The notes beneath the pieces are model-generated. The model worked only from the letters and a program-made list of their open reading frames with translations, was not told the origin of the DNA and made no database searches. Position numbers and translations under genes: made by a program. 64,000 nucleotides of DNA from Pythium myriotylum (lineage: Eukaryota; Oomycota; Peronosporomycetes; Pythiales; Pythiaceae): contig JALJCQ010000006.1 in assembly GCA_023091665.1 (NCBI GenBank), positions 1-64,000 of the forward strand. Reading direction: 5' to 3'. Shown one piece after another: positions 9,548-20,640 of this stretch (position 1 is the stretch's first letter; each line of letters opens with the position of its first letter).

Positions 9548-12500
9548 TTAGATCATGCGCTGGCCTCTGTGGATGTTCTCGACATGGTTGACTAGCACTA
9601 CCGGATCTGACGACTCGTACGTGCAGAACGGACACTGCTGGTACGACTGGGCATTCGGCTGGGGCTGAGCGGAAGCGTCGGAACGCTGGTGGTCCTGAGC
9701 CACTGGATAATGCGAGGCCGGGGATGTGCCGCCCGCCGAGTCAGCTAGTGGGACGCCAAAGGTTCCAGCTGCTGGCCCATTGACGACAACACCACCACTC
9801 GGATGCATGTTCTCAACATGGTTGACCATGACGACTGGATCGGGAGTTGAGAACGAGCAGTATGGACACGTTCCAACACTCAGGCGGTTGACACTCGCCT
9901 GTTGGTTGTAAGGGTCGAAGAGTGGTCCGGGGGGAACAGCAGCGCCATTGAACGCCACTCCACCACCCGGGTGCATGTTCTCAACATGGTTGACCATGAC
10001 GACTGGATCGGGAGTTGAGAACGAGCAGTACGGACACGCTCCAATGCTCGAACGGCTGGCGATCGCTGGCGCTCCGTAGAGGTGGTATGCGGTGTCGTCA
10101 TTTCGTCGTGCCGTGCGCCGCTTCCTGCAGCACACGCACGAAATGATGAGCACGACGAGCAGCAGCGCACCGACAGAAATGCCGGCTATCGCCCACGCAG
10201 ACAAAGATGACCCGGAATTCCATGTGTCGAACCGACCGTCCCAGTCACTTCCGCCACCGATCCCGCCTCCATTGTCAACCTCCGTGTTCGATCCGGATGA
10301 CCCTATCGTGGTTCCGATAACACTGGACGAAGCCACAAATGCGAACGCTTGGGACCTAGCCAGCAAGACGCTGCGACCGAAAATGATGGCGTCGACGACG
10401 ATCTCGCCCGATGGACCAAGCAGCGCTGATGCATTGCCCCTTGCGTTAACCGCATCTAGAAGTTGTTGATACGAGACCTGGACCATCTCAACGTTGTTTC
10501 TCTCGTCACGATTGGTCGCGTTGTTCGCCGTGAGTGGGTAAAAGACGGCGGTCGTGTTGCGGATCTGGACCGAGAGATCCAAGTCGTGCTGCAGCACTGT
10601 CGTGGCCCGGATGGAGCCGGCTGGGTCTGTCCACACGAGCGTTGCACGCAAATCAACACCGCGAGGTACAGTGAAAGAGATGCGGACCTCTCGGCCGTGA
10701 GCGACTGATGGTTGACTACCGGCAGTCGAGTTAGGCAGGAAAAAGAGCTTGGACTCGACACCGGACAAATCTGCAATGGAGGACATATTAGGTCTGCCAT
10801 ATCCTTGGTACACATCTGGGTAACTGAGGGCGACCGCTGAGCTCTGAAGCGTGGCACACGTGGCCTGGCCAGAAGATACCCTAGCCAAACGACGTTGCAA
10901 TGAGCTGCCGCTGTGGATGATCAAGGCCTTGAGCAAAGCTGCAGGAATTGAGCTCATGGCGTACTGAGGATCAGCGGTGCCAGCCTTCCAGTATCCATCT
11001 CGCAGCCATTGGTACAATAAAACCGCGATACCTCCTACAACGGGTGTGGCCATCGACGTGCCTTGGAGCGAGCACGTTTGCGAGGTCTTTGTTGTCGATC
11101 CTGGGGCCTCCGAGCGACTTGAGACGAGAGCCATTCCAGGAGCAACGACGTCGGGTTTCATCCGACCATCTGTCGTCGGCCCCGCGGAAGAAAATGAGGC
11201 GACAGACCCAGGGTTGTAGACAGAACACGCAAAGTTTCCGAATGACTGAGCCGAGTTGAGAGAAGCACCAACTGTGATAGCGTTCTTCGCGCCAGCTGGA
11301 GACGAGATTGTGCCTTGGCCATTCGCCGTTGATTCACCATTGTTTCCAGCAGCGATAACGATCAAAACCTCTGGGTTCTGATACACGAATGCGTCAAGAT
11401 CGCGAGCCTGGTAGCTGTAATCGCTGCCACCTGTGCCCCAAGAAAACGAGAAAATCCTGGCGCCAGCGGTAATCTGAGACTGTAGAAGATCACTTGCGTC
11501 TCCTGGGGTCGTGAGATCTACCTCACAGCCTTTCTGACCAGCGCAGGATGAAGGCTGCGAGGCAATATCCATGAACGCGATCTTGGCATTAGGGGCGACA
11601 CCCAAATTCCGTGAATTCCCGCTGAACGACGAACCAGCAAGTATACCGGACACGTGGGTCCCATGACCACACGTGATTTCTTCTCCTTGGTCGTACTGGT
11701 CAGCCCACGTGTTGTAGTAGATCACCTTGCGTGCGGTCCGATCGAGGCGATCATAAATGTTGCGCGAAGCCTGATCGAACTGGTCGTGGTCGATGTAGAG
11801 CCCCGTATCTGTGATGCCAACGACAACGTTATCGCCGTTGATCCCACGCTGCTGAGCCTGGGTCACACCGACAAGATCGGCTACGTAGTCATCCAACCGA
11901 CGGCGCGACAAGCCAGGGTCGTTCCAAGTTCTCCGCAGACTGTGCATCGATACTTCACTCTTAGCATCAACCCACTCGATATCACCATCCGCTGCTGCGA
12001 GCGCGACAGCATGGGACCACAACTCAAGTTGCTCCAATGACTTGATGAAGACGCCACGCGGATAGGTGTCGGCGCGGTCAGGCATCTCGTACACATTGGT
12101 GATACCGTATGAGGACTGCATCTTGGCTTGGAGTCGATTAAAGACCGTTTGCGGCGTCGCTCCTTCCAGCACCCGAAGCCACATCTTCGGTGTTGCTGTC
12201 CCAGAGTTGATCTGGGCAGCACTGCGAGCGAAAGGCAAGAGCTTGAGGATCGATGGCAGCTCCGTGACGCTATCTACACACGCTAGTGTGCTCAGCTGCT
12301 GTGCAACGGATCCGTTGACGTGCACGAGCAGCACCGTGGCGCTGGCTGAGGACTGGTCGAGGCGGCTGAGAAAAGGAGTCACGCTCTCGTCGTCGCTGGT
12401 CCAGATCGTTTGAATCTCCGCCACGCACGCACGCTGGTCAGTCTTCGGATCGATCCGGAGAAGTGTTGGTCGAGCACCAGTTGTGCTGGTGGACGTGGTG

Positions 12501-12994
12501 TTATCTGCAGTTGCATTGGGTAGAAGATCCTGCTGAAGCCACTGGAGTTGGCAGGCTTCGTAGCTGGCGTTCTCACTCGTGATCAACTCGTCAAAGGCTT
12601 GGAAGAAGGCGGAGTGGAAGCCGCGGAGGGCCTCGACGCTCGGGGTGGCGGCATCAATGTCAAAGCTCAATTGGCTTGCCGATGACGAGTCCCCGCAGCG
12701 CAGCACACTCAGTTTGGATGTCGATGCAACTTGGTCTGCGACATCCTGAGCAAGTCGCCGGCGATGACTTGCACATAGCACGGCGTCGCACTCAGACAGC
12801 TCGCGGTCAGCTCGCCAGGGTTTGCAGTGAAGGTCGCAGAACGCATCGGTGGACACGAAGGCCAGCCCACTGCGGTCCACGAGAGAGCGAGCAGTCACGA
12901 GGGACTCGGCTCGTCCAGGCGACGCAACGAGAACCGCAGCAGCCAGTGCTGCAAGTGTAGCTGATGCTCTGGATTGCCTCCGATGCAACGCCAT
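9548..12994 (-). CDS. Membrane-anchored subtilisin-like serine protease with three C-terminal C2H2-like fingers
   Basis: The 1148-residue intronless frame starts at ATG 12994 (context GCCATGG) with a signal peptide over about the first 30 residues. An N-terminal region of about 360 residues precedes an S8 (subtilase) catalytic domain with the full triad: Asp in ITDTGLY (about 393), His in CGHGTHVSG (about 440) and Ser in GTSMATP (about 644). The oxyanion Asn lies in AAGNNG. A beta-rich domain after the catalytic part (TLVWTDPAGS) resembles KP-43-type subtilases. A transmembrane helix at about 933-960 (AIAGISVGALLLVVLIIS) is followed by three tandem C-x2-C-x12-H-x4-H units near residues 984, 1040 and 1120, which would lie in the cytoplasm. 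Units 1 and 2 are almost identical at the DNA level and so are a recent internal duplication. The enzyme probably cleaves extracellular proteins. Confidence 0.9.
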   Translation of the reverse strand: MALHRRQSRASATLAALAAAVLVASPGRAESLVTARSLVDRSGLAFVSTDAFCDLHCKPWRADRELSECDAVLCASHRRRLAQDVADQVASTSKLSVLRCGDSSSASQLSFDIDAATPSVEALRGFHSAFFQAFDELITSENASYEACQLQWLQQDLLPNATADNTTSTSTTGARPTLLRIDPKTDQRACVAEIQTIWTSDDESVTPFLSRLDQSSASATVLLVHVNGSVAQQLSTLACVDSVTELPSILKLLPFARSAAQINSGTATPKMWLRVLEGATPQTVFNRLQAKMQSSYGITNVYEMPDRADTYPRGVFIKSLEQLELWSHAVALAAADGDIEWVDAKSEVSMHSLRRTWNDPGLSRRRLDDYVADLVGVTQAQQRGINGDNVVVGITDTGLYIDHDQFDQASRNIYDRLDRTARKVIYYNTWADQYDQGEEITCGHGTHVSGILAGSSFSGNSRNLGVAPNAKIAFMDIASQPSSCAGQKGCEVDLTTPGDASDLLQSQITAGARIFSFSWGTGGSDYSYQARDLDAFVYQNPEVLIVIAAGNNGESTANGQGTISSPAGAKNAITVGASLNSAQSFGNFACSVYNPGSVASFSSAGPTTDGRMKPDVVAPGMALVSSRSEAPGSTTKTSQTCSLQGTSMATPVVGGIAVLLYQWLRDGYWKAGTADPQYAMSSIPAALLKALIIHSGSSLQRRLARVSSGQATCATLQSSAVALSYPDVYQGYGRPNMSSIADLSGVESKLFFLPNSTAGSQPSVAHGREVRISFTVPRGVDLRATLVWTDPAGSIRATTVLQHDLDLSVQIRNTTAVFYPLTANNATNRDERNNVEMVQVSYQQLLDAVNARGNASALLGPSGEIVVDAIIFGRSVLLARSQAFAFVASSSVIGTTIGSSGSNTEVDNGGGIGGGSDWDGRFDTWNSGSSLSAWAIAGISVGALLLVVLIISCVCCRKRRTARRNDDTAYHLYGAPAIASRSSIGACPYCSFSTPDPVVMVNHVENMHPGGGVAFNGAAVPPGPLFDPYNQQASVNRLSVGTCPYCSFSTPDPVVMVNHVENMHPSGGVVVNGPAAGTFGVPLADSAGGTSPASHYPVAQDHQRSDASAQPQPNAQSYQQCPFCTYESSDPVVLVNHVENIHRGQRMI

Positions 12995-14226
12995 GGCTTC
13001 TATTGAAAATGGAGATTGACCACTCTGTTGACTATGCGCCAAATTCGCAAGTGAACACGGAAAGTGGCTAACCTCGGTGAGACTTCAAGTCGATCTCCAA
13101 AGCAGCAAGGCAAACGTGCACACAAAAAGTGTCTATTCCCATAAATTTATAGAGGTAATTCTATAAAAATATTGTTTTTGAACCTGTTTTCACGGATGTA
13201 AAAATTTATTATTGTAGTAAATCAAGTGTGTTGATACGCTGTTTCTACTGATCGATTCCAGGGATATCAGATCTGTTAAAACGGTTTTTTCGGGTAATTT
13301 ATATGAATTTGTATATAAATGTTCACCCTCAATAGGTGGCCATGATTTTCCAATAAAGGTTTCAACAGAGTCCAACGATCCTGGAAGGACAGGAGCAGGG
13401 GTAGGGCTGAGTGAGACATGACACTTCACAGGTTCCTCTCAAGAAGGGTTTTCAAGTTAAAGCTTCATAATAACATAGTTTTTTATTATATAATTCGCAT
13501 CATTTATGAAAGGTATGATGCAAACAATACAGGTAATGCACCCACGAGAGGTTTGAAGATGACTCTCTGCTTGTGACACGGAGGTTCACGCCGTCAACTC
13601 GCCTAATCAACCATTCTCGGCTTCCATCCATGCAGCCGCATCTCCACTGGACACGACAGATCGCGCAATCTTCTCTTCCGTGCAGCCAGCGGCCACTCAG
13701 TCCGGCACAACCGAAGGTGTCCAACGCAGAAGCGACCATGTCGCCTCTAGTGACTAACCTTCACTATCGCCAAACGATTGCGGCTCGCGAATACTAGACG
13801 CGCGCCATTGTGTCGCAGCAAGTGTCAATCGCGAGTCCCATCGGTCACGCGGCGACGTGACATCGACGGAACTATTATTAACGACCGTGGCCACGTAGCG
13901 ATTGATACATGCCATGGTTGTATCATACACTGTTCATGTGTTCGACAGTGTTCCACACCACGCGACAACCCCCAACGAATGTTCTGTCAACATCTCGTCG
14001 CTCGACGAATTCGCCGATTGCTTCCTGTCAGAAGAAGCAATCCTCTCTCCCCCGTCAAGATCAAGATCCTCCCCAGCAAGAAAAGTTCAACATCTCCCTC
14101 TTAAACCCGCTCGCGTGCAGTACCGCATTGCTCCTCTTAAATCCGACCTCTCGCTGGTTCCTAAATTTCACAAACCGCCACTACTGTGTGTATTACTACT
14201 CCGCGTTTCGAATATCTCGCCGCCCC
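12995..14226. other. Divergent intergenic region between protease and CoA-pathway gene
   Basis: About 1.2 kb separates two divergently transcribed genes and must hold both promoters. The part from 13130 to 13510 is distinctly A/T rich compared with its surroundings. Open frames here (for example 13573-13797 and 13902-14226) lack recognisable features. I see no RNA gene or repeat. Confidence 0.5.
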
Positions 14227-15424
14227 ATGAGCTCCGAGGGCAAGCGAGCGTTTGCTCTCGCCGCCGCCGCGGGGCTCGCCGCTGCGATCGGCGTCGCGAC
14301 GCTCCACGCGCAGCGCGCCAACGCGGCCGCGGCGCCCGCCGAGTCGCGAGACGCCGCCGTTCCCGCCATTCCCGCCCCGGAGCCGCTGCGCGCGTCGCTG
14401 CTGCGTCTCCGCGTGCCGCGCGACTGGCGGTGCGTGCCACGCCGCTCGCTGGGTCTCTCGCGCTCACGCTCTCTGGTCGCAGGGATGTGGTCGCGAACGA
14501 CGTGTTCCTGGACAAGACCATCGGCGCCGTCGACGGGCGACTGGTCATCTACGTGGTCGGGCGCAACCGCCACGAGGCCGTCCAGTACATGAGCCAGCTC
14601 TACAACCTCGCGTGGGACGTCGCGTCTCTCAAGGGCAAGTTCGCCATGGACGTTCGGTACGAGTCCGACGCGCATCTTCTTCGCAGAGGAAGAGGAGACG
14701 TCGGCGTGAAGAGTCACTGATATATATCATTTCCTTCTCTCGCTTCAGGATCATCGCGCAAGTGGCCGACAAGGGCATTCCGACATGGGACGACGTCGTG
14801 CGACTGCCCGAGCTCACTCAGGTCTTTGGCGACGACCAACTCACAGCCGAGCAGCTCAATGCGACCCGTGAAGGGCTCAGCCCCGTGACCTACCACGCTC
14901 TAAGTGAGGCGGTCAAGCCGTACTTCCGAGACGATCTCTTCTACTTTGAGAACAAGGACACGCCGCTGGAGGGCCACAGCCTCGTGATGGTCGGCGGCAC
15001 CTTCGACCACCTCCACAACGGCCACAAGAAACTGCTCTCGCTCGCGGTCGGCGTGAGCTCTGGCCGCATGCTTGTCGGGATCACATCCGACGAGATGTTG
15101 GCCAAGAAGAAGAACGCCGATCTCATCGAGACGCTCGAAGTCCGACAGCAAAACGTTCGCGACTACGTGACGTTTCTCAAGCCTTCGCTTCAAGTCGACT
15201 TTGCAGTGCTCGCAGACGCATTTGGGCCGTCGGTCGTCGTGGAGGACAGCGATGCAGTGCTTGTCGTGTCAACGGAGACCGTCGCCGCCGTCCCGATGAT
15301 CCAGGATCTCCGTGCCTCCCGACAGCTTCCGCCGTTGAAGATCTTCATCTGCAGACGAACGGACGGCAGCACGCTCAGCTCGAGCTTCATCCGCGAGCAA
15401 ATCGCGGCGGCGCGTCGACGGTAG
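14227..15424 (+). CDS. Phosphopantetheine adenylyltransferase (CoA biosynthesis), three exons
   Basis: Exons 14227-14429, 14483-14656 and 14749-15424 join in phase to give about 350 residues; introns are 53 and 92 bp with GT-AG ends. The C-terminal half is a nucleotidyltransferase domain with the HxGH signature in VGGTFDHLHNGHKKLL and a late SSSFIRE segment equivalent to the ISSTxIR motif. These are the ATP-binding elements of eukaryotic/archaeal-type phosphopantetheine adenylyltransferase, which makes dephospho-CoA from 4'-phosphopantetheine. The N-terminal domain (about 190 residues) resembles the region preceding this domain in eukaryotic CoA synthase. No dephospho-CoA kinase domain follows, so it is a stand-alone enzyme. 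Residues 8-28 form an Ala-rich hydrophobic stretch, which could be a mitochondrial presequence or a membrane anchor. Confidence 0.85.
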
Positions 15425-15696
15425 AGCATAAAGGCGAGCACGAGGAGGCTGAGCTCCAAGCGAATCTAAAAAAGAGTCAGTCAATCAATTTACGCAAGTA
15501 CGTACGACAACGACAGTGTCTGTTGGACGGTGCATGGTCACACTGTCCCATGCTCGAACGCGAGCTTTAATCGAAAGCGACATTGGATGAACTTCGGTTA
15601 CCCGTTACCGTGTTTGGAGAGAAGACGAGGTATTCAAGAAACAAGCAAAAGATACTTTCATTTTCGATCTACTAACCATCGATAGAACGAGCTCGC

Positions 15697-17388
15697 TTAC
15701 TTGGGCAGCGCCTTCTCCTTCGTCGCGATATCGATCGAAGGAGTGGCCGCGTTGAGCGAGAGCATGGGCTCACGCATGCTCGGGCGGTCGTTCGGGACGT
15801 AGTTGAGCAGAGCTGACCAGCCCGTGCGGCCCGCCGAGTTCGAGTAGCCGTACACGAAGTACGAGGCGATGGCCGCGCCGATCCAGATGAGCGTGCGGAG
15901 GATGCCTTCCTTGCTCAGCTGCGCCATGAGGTAGAAGTCGGCGAGGATCGCGACGGCCGGGAGGAACGGCACGAGCGGCGCCGAGTAGTTCTCCGGGTCG
16001 TTGTCCTCCTGGGTGAGCGCGAAGGCCATGTAGAACGTCGTGACCACGAAGATCACGAAGCAGACGATGGCGATCACGAGCCACGCGGTCGAGTCGTTGT
16101 TCTCCCAGCCCATGTGGAACGCGAAGGCGGCGATCCAGGCCGAGACGACCATCGAGAGCGTGCCGATACGCGAGGCCTTGGGGGATTCCTTGCGCAGACG
16201 GACGACGAGCAGCGACGACTGGGACATCACGAACGAAAGCAGGATACCGCAGCTGACGATATCCCAGAGCACGTCGAAGGGCACGAGGAACGCGATGACC
16301 GTGAAGAGCGTACCGCAGAGCAGCGTGTTGATGAAGAGGTTGCCCTTGTCGTCGACCTTGGCGAAGATCTGCGGCATGAGCCCGTCGCAGGCGAGCGCGT
16401 AGTTGAGACGCGGCTGCGCGAGGAACGAGACGAGCACGACGACCGGCATGGTCACGACCTCACCGGCGTGGACGATCGTGGCGGCCCACTTGGCGCCCTG
16501 GTAGCGGAAGCCCGCCGGGAAGCTCGTCGCGTCCTCGTAGGGCACGAGGCCCGAGAGCGCGAGCGACGCGAAGCAGCTCAGGAACATGGTGATGCCCACG
16601 ACGCCGATGACGGCACGCGGCATGGTCGTGCGCGGGTTCTTGGCCTCGGCGGCGAGACAGCAGACCTCGTCGAAGCCGATGTAGCCGAAGAACGCGAGCG
16701 ACGAGGCACTGATGATGCCCTGCGTGCCGAAGGCGCCGTCGTGGCGAGAGGGCACAAAGGGAGAAAAGTTGTCCGTGTCCATCATGGCAAAGCCGCCGAT
16801 GATGATGAAGAGCACGACGCCGACCTTGATGGACGTGATCGTGTTGACAAAGAACTTGCCAAACTTGACGCCCATGAGCAGCACGATGACGCTGAGCCCC
16901 ATGACGAGCGCGCCGAGAAAGTTGGCGTTCTGCTTGTTCATCCAGCCAAAGTCCGTGTTCGGGTAGTCCTCGCTGAGCCAGTCGTACATCTTGCCGGCCC
17001 ACGAGCGCGCGACGCCGGCGCCCGACATGCCGTACTCGAGCGTGAGCAGCCAGGCGGCGATGACCGCCGGGAGCTCGCCGAGCGCGTGGAACGAGTAGGC
17101 GTAGGTACTTCCGGAGGACGGCACGCGCGTCACGAGCTCCATGTAGGCGAAGGCGTTAAGGATGCAGACGATGCCGGCGACGACCCACGAGATGAAGGCG
17201 GCCGGGCCGGCCGTGCCCGAGATGAGGTCGCCCGTGGTGGCGAAGACGCCGCTGCCGACCGTGCCGCCGACGCCGATGCAGATGAGATCGAAGAGCGAGA
17301 GCGAGCGCGGGAGGTCCTGCGAGTTCTCCTCGGCGTGGATCACGCGCAGGGGCTTGGTGCGGAAGACGTTCTCGAGGAACGACGCCAT
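15697..17388 (-). CDS. Cationic amino-acid transporter (APC superfamily)
   Basis: The frame from ATG 17388 encodes 563 residues. The start is set at the methionine of MASFLENVF; frames further upstream run through purine-rich low-complexity DNA and are unlikely to be coding. The protein has about 13-14 hydrophobic segments and begins with the conserved APC pattern SLFDLICIGVGGTVGSGVF, which carries the unwound helix-1 substrate site (GxGxxxGSGxF). FFGYIGFDEVCCLAAEAKNP corresponds to helix 6 of the CAT subfamily. It should move arginine, lysine or related amino acids across the plasma membrane or an organelle membrane. The large frame antisense to it is a composition artefact. Confidence 0.9.
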   Translation of the reverse strand: MASFLENVFRTKPLRVIHAEENSQDLPRSLSLFDLICIGVGGTVGSGVFATTGDLISGTAGPAAFISWVVAGIVCILNAFAYMELVTRVPSSGSTYAYSFHALGELPAVIAAWLLTLEYGMSGAGVARSWAGKMYDWLSEDYPNTDFGWMNKQNANFLGALVMGLSVIVLLMGVKFGKFFVNTITSIKVGVVLFIIIGGFAMMDTDNFSPFVPSRHDGAFGTQGIISASSLAFFGYIGFDEVCCLAAEAKNPRTTMPRAVIGVVGITMFLSCFASLALSGLVPYEDATSFPAGFRYQGAKWAATIVHAGEVVTMPVVVLVSFLAQPRLNYALACDGLMPQIFAKVDDKGNLFINTLLCGTLFTVIAFLVPFDVLWDIVSCGILLSFVMSQSSLLVVRLRKESPKASRIGTLSMVVSAWIAAFAFHMGWENNDSTAWLVIAIVCFVIFVVTTFYMAFALTQEDNDPENYSAPLVPFLPAVAILADFYLMAQLSKEGILRTLIWIGAAIASYFVYGYSNSAGRTGWSALLNYVPNDRPSMREPMLSLNAATPSIDIATKEKALPK

Positions 17389-19213
17389 CTTGCGAGCTCG
17401 AGGGCGAAAAGGCGAATGACGGAGGAGGGGAGCGGAGCGGAGGGGAGGGGACCGGAGGGGAGCGGAGCGGAGGGGAGAGTCATGCCGTCCCAGACGAGAG
17501 AGAGAGAGAGGACGAGCCGAGGGCGACTGCCCATCACGCAGGGTCCATGTGCACATGCACTTGGCCACCAGACGGGGCGGCGAGAGAACGGACAGGGTGT
17601 CGAAAGTATGCGTTTCGAGAGGTCGATTGCCCAAACGGGGGGTGCAGACCATCGGCGGAAGGGTCAGCCAACGAAAAGAGAATCACGGCAACGAGGGATC
17701 ACGTCCCGGCTCTGCGCGCGTGTTGCCTCACGGCGCCTGTCTGTGCGTTCGATTTCCCCGGCGGCTCGGCTGCAGTGTCTTTGTTCTGCCATCCAGGAGA
17801 TCAGAACGGAAGAGAGGGCGGCACCTCCAAGCCCAAGAACAGGAACCGTTAACACCCCGCACCCAACCAACGTCAGAGTTCCAACGTTGGAACGGGACAG
17901 ACCCCTCGCTGTCGTCGCGTCGATCTGTCAACCGAAAGGTGATCGCACGTCTCTCATCTCCCTTGCGGAGATCTGATTTGGCTCGCGATGGAGGGGTTCC
18001 GATGATCTAAAAGCAGTACATCATGCCTCTCCTCTCGCCCGCAAGTGTACACATCCAAGTGTCTGCGATCCGGAGACCAACGACCCGAGCAAGTCTTTTA
18101 GGATATTCCCGCGCCAACTTCGTTTACAGCCTCCCGCAGAACATTGCTCCCACGCTTGTCTTTGCTCAGAACAGTAAAACGAGGGTTGTGGGTGAAAGGA
18201 TCAGCGATCGGCCGGCTCGTCTGCGGCCACATCAAAGAAAGAGGCGGTTCCCAAACCATAACGAAGATCATTGGCTGTGTCGCTCTCTCTAATAGAGAGC
18301 GACCTCCCACACTTTATCTCCGGAGCTGGTCAGCAGTCGACGTCATGACGATTTCGACCAATCCGAGCCCACTCTTGCCGGCGGATCCCTTGAACCGGGA
18401 AGCGAGCCCTGCCTGTCACGTCAATGGCGGTTCGCGGTCTCCTCTGTCGAGAGATGGACGGCGACTCTTTCGTCGACGCAAGCGGATGAGTGTCCGGCCG
18501 CCTCCACGGCCACATCCGCCTCGTCGGATCTTCCGAGGCTTTGAAATCTCTCCAAAAAGCGACTTAGCGTCCCAGACGAAACCCCACGATCTGCTCAAGC
18601 GACCAGGACACCGCCAACGACAACGACCCATCCGAACCGGATGGAACTAGATGGCCAGCGCAACGCTGGACTCCACAGTCGCGAGCAGTGAGACGGATCG
18701 CCCGAACGGCCTCGTCGCAGCTGTGGATCTGTGTGATGATGGCTGGCACGGCCAGCACGGACGGCCACGCGGCTGGGGGTGCTTCTGTACGACGAACTCC
18801 GAACCTCAACTTTAGCAAGACGCAACAGCCGAGCGGCTCTGTGACAAGTCCCCGTTGACAAGGCTGTTCTTACAACTCGGGCCGGTGATCCGATCCGCCA
18901 ATTCTCGGCTCGTGTTATCCACACTCGGACACCGGACACGCCGAGAGGAAAAGCCGAACGACCCAACGAATCACAATTCGCGTGAGTTATCTTCACTCGC
19001 CGCCCCCGCTGCTCACGAGGTGGAGACGATGTGGCTGGCCCCGCTTGGTGAGCTGCTGGCTTGTGTCTGCGACGTGTGAGCCCACTCATGGGTACATTCG
19101 TACGAACTTTAAGCGCACCGAGACTTAGTGCGTTTTCGTACTTTATTCACCTCCCACTGTAATTCTCTCCATCGCGCGAAACCGCGGGCCAGACAGACAC
19201 ACACTCGGGTACC
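17389..19213. other. Long divergent intergenic region
   Basis: About 1.8 kb lies between the amino-acid transporter (minus) and SSL1 (plus). The stretch 17421-17485 is a purine-rich repeat of GGAGCGGAGGGGA type on the plus strand, a possible promoter-proximal GA element. Several open frames of 60-170 codons on both strands show no domain or start context. I see no RNA gene. Confidence 0.5.
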
Positions 19214-20521
19214 ATGGACGACGAAGGAGGTGCGTGTTGCGCGGCTGGATATGGGCGTCTTCCCGAGGGTTTCGGGGCGCGAAACGCCGCTCGATGGGTA
19301 GCTGAGATCCGCTTCTGTCGGCAGCCGCGAAGGGGTACGCGTGGGAAGGCTCGTTCGAGCGCAGCTGGGACGCGATCGAGGAGGACGAGTCCGGCCAGCT
19401 CAAGATCGACGTCGCCGTCAACAAGCAGGAGCGCCAGCGGTACGCCCGCGCGGTAGGCGGCAATAGCCCCAACGACCCTCTGACTCTGTGCTGCTCGCTC
19501 GCTGAACCCTAGACGCCTCGAGATCGCGCGCAACGTGCGCAAGGGGCTCATCCGGTACGTCTACGTCGTGCTCGACCTCTCGCGCGGCATGACGCTCAAG
19601 GACTGGAAGCCCCACCGGCTCTTCTGCGCCGGCGAGGTGCTGCAGCAGTTCGTCAAGGACTACTTTGACCAGAACCCGATCTCGCAGCTCGGCGTCATCG
19701 GGCTCAAGGGCATGAAGTCGGAGAAGCTGAGCGAGCTGAGCGGCAATCCGAAGAACCACATCGAGAAGATCCAGGCGGCGCTCGCCGTGGACAAGGAGCC
19801 GTCGCTGCAGAACGCGCTCGAGCTCGCCAAGAGCGCGCTCAAGACCGTCCCGGCCTACGGCAGCCGCGAGGTCGTGGTCATCTACGGCAACCTCGTGACG
19901 GCCGACCCGGGCGACATCTTCCAGACCATCGCGACGCTCAAGCGCGAGAACATCCGCGTCTCGTTCATCGGCGTCGGCGCCGAGATGCACTTGCTGCGCA
20001 AGATCGCCGACGAGACCCAGGGAGCGTACCACGTCGCGATGGACCAGCGCCACATGAAGCAGCTGCTGACCGAGTTCACCTTCCCGTGCCCGTCGATCGC
20101 CTCGGCCGCCTCCAAGTTCGCCACGCTCGTCGAGATGGGCTTCCCCCAGCGACGCAGCGGCGCGCTCTCGCTCTGCACGTGCCACCAGGCGTTCACGACC
20201 GTAGGGTACCTCTGTCCGCGCTGCAAGGCCAAGAGCTGCGACTTGCCCACGACCTGCCAGGTGTGCAACCTGCCGCTCGTGTCGTCGCCGCACCTCGCGC
20301 GATCCTACCACCACTTGTTCCCAGTGGCCAAGTTCGAGCGCACACTGCTCAAGGACGCCAAGCGGAAGGTCAAGGACGGCAAGTGCTTTGGCTGTCTGCT
20401 GCCCTTAGTGGCCGACCCGGAAGGCGCCGTGTACACGTGTGGGTCGTGTAGCCACGTCTTCTGCAGCGAGTGCGACCTCTACATCCACGACTCGCTCCAC
20501 AATTGCCCTGGCTGTTGCTGA
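19214..20521 (+). CDS. SSL1: TFIIH core subunit SSL1/p44
   Basis: Three exons (19214-19229, 19325-19439, 19513-20521) join in phase to give about 379 residues. The first exon is only 16 nt and starts at an ACCATGG context; the introns are 95 and 73 bp. The protein contains the SSL1/p44 N-terminus (GYAWEGSFERSWDAIEEDE), a von Willebrand A-like domain starting YVYVVLDLSRGM, and C-terminal cysteine-rich zinc-binding modules (CTCHQAF, LCPRCKAKSC, CQVCNLPLV). It ends in a RING-like C4-type finger (CFGCLLP to CPGCC). SSL1 is a structural subunit of the general transcription and nucleotide-excision-repair factor TFIIH, and stimulates the XPD/Rad3 helicase. This is a single-copy housekeeping gene that borders the START-like cluster. 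Confidence 0.93.
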
Positions 20522-20640
20522 AAAGGATATACAAAAAGAATCTACCCACCGTTCTTCTGGCTTGTTTGCGACTTTATGCTTCTCGTTGAATTCTTCCACA
20601 GCAACCCCGAGGCGATGGAAGCCCCTGCTTCCAAACGAGA

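Noticed and set aside
16114..17976. 620-codon open frame antisense to the amino-acid transporter
   Set aside because: Its composition is dominated by Arg, Glu, Asp, Ala and Gly, as expected from the complement of a GC-rich transmembrane protein gene. It has no domain, and the sense frame is an unmistakable APC transporter.
19418..20314. 298-codon open frame antisense to SSL1
   Set aside because: The sense strand encodes a conserved TFIIH subunit. The antisense frame has no recognisable feature.
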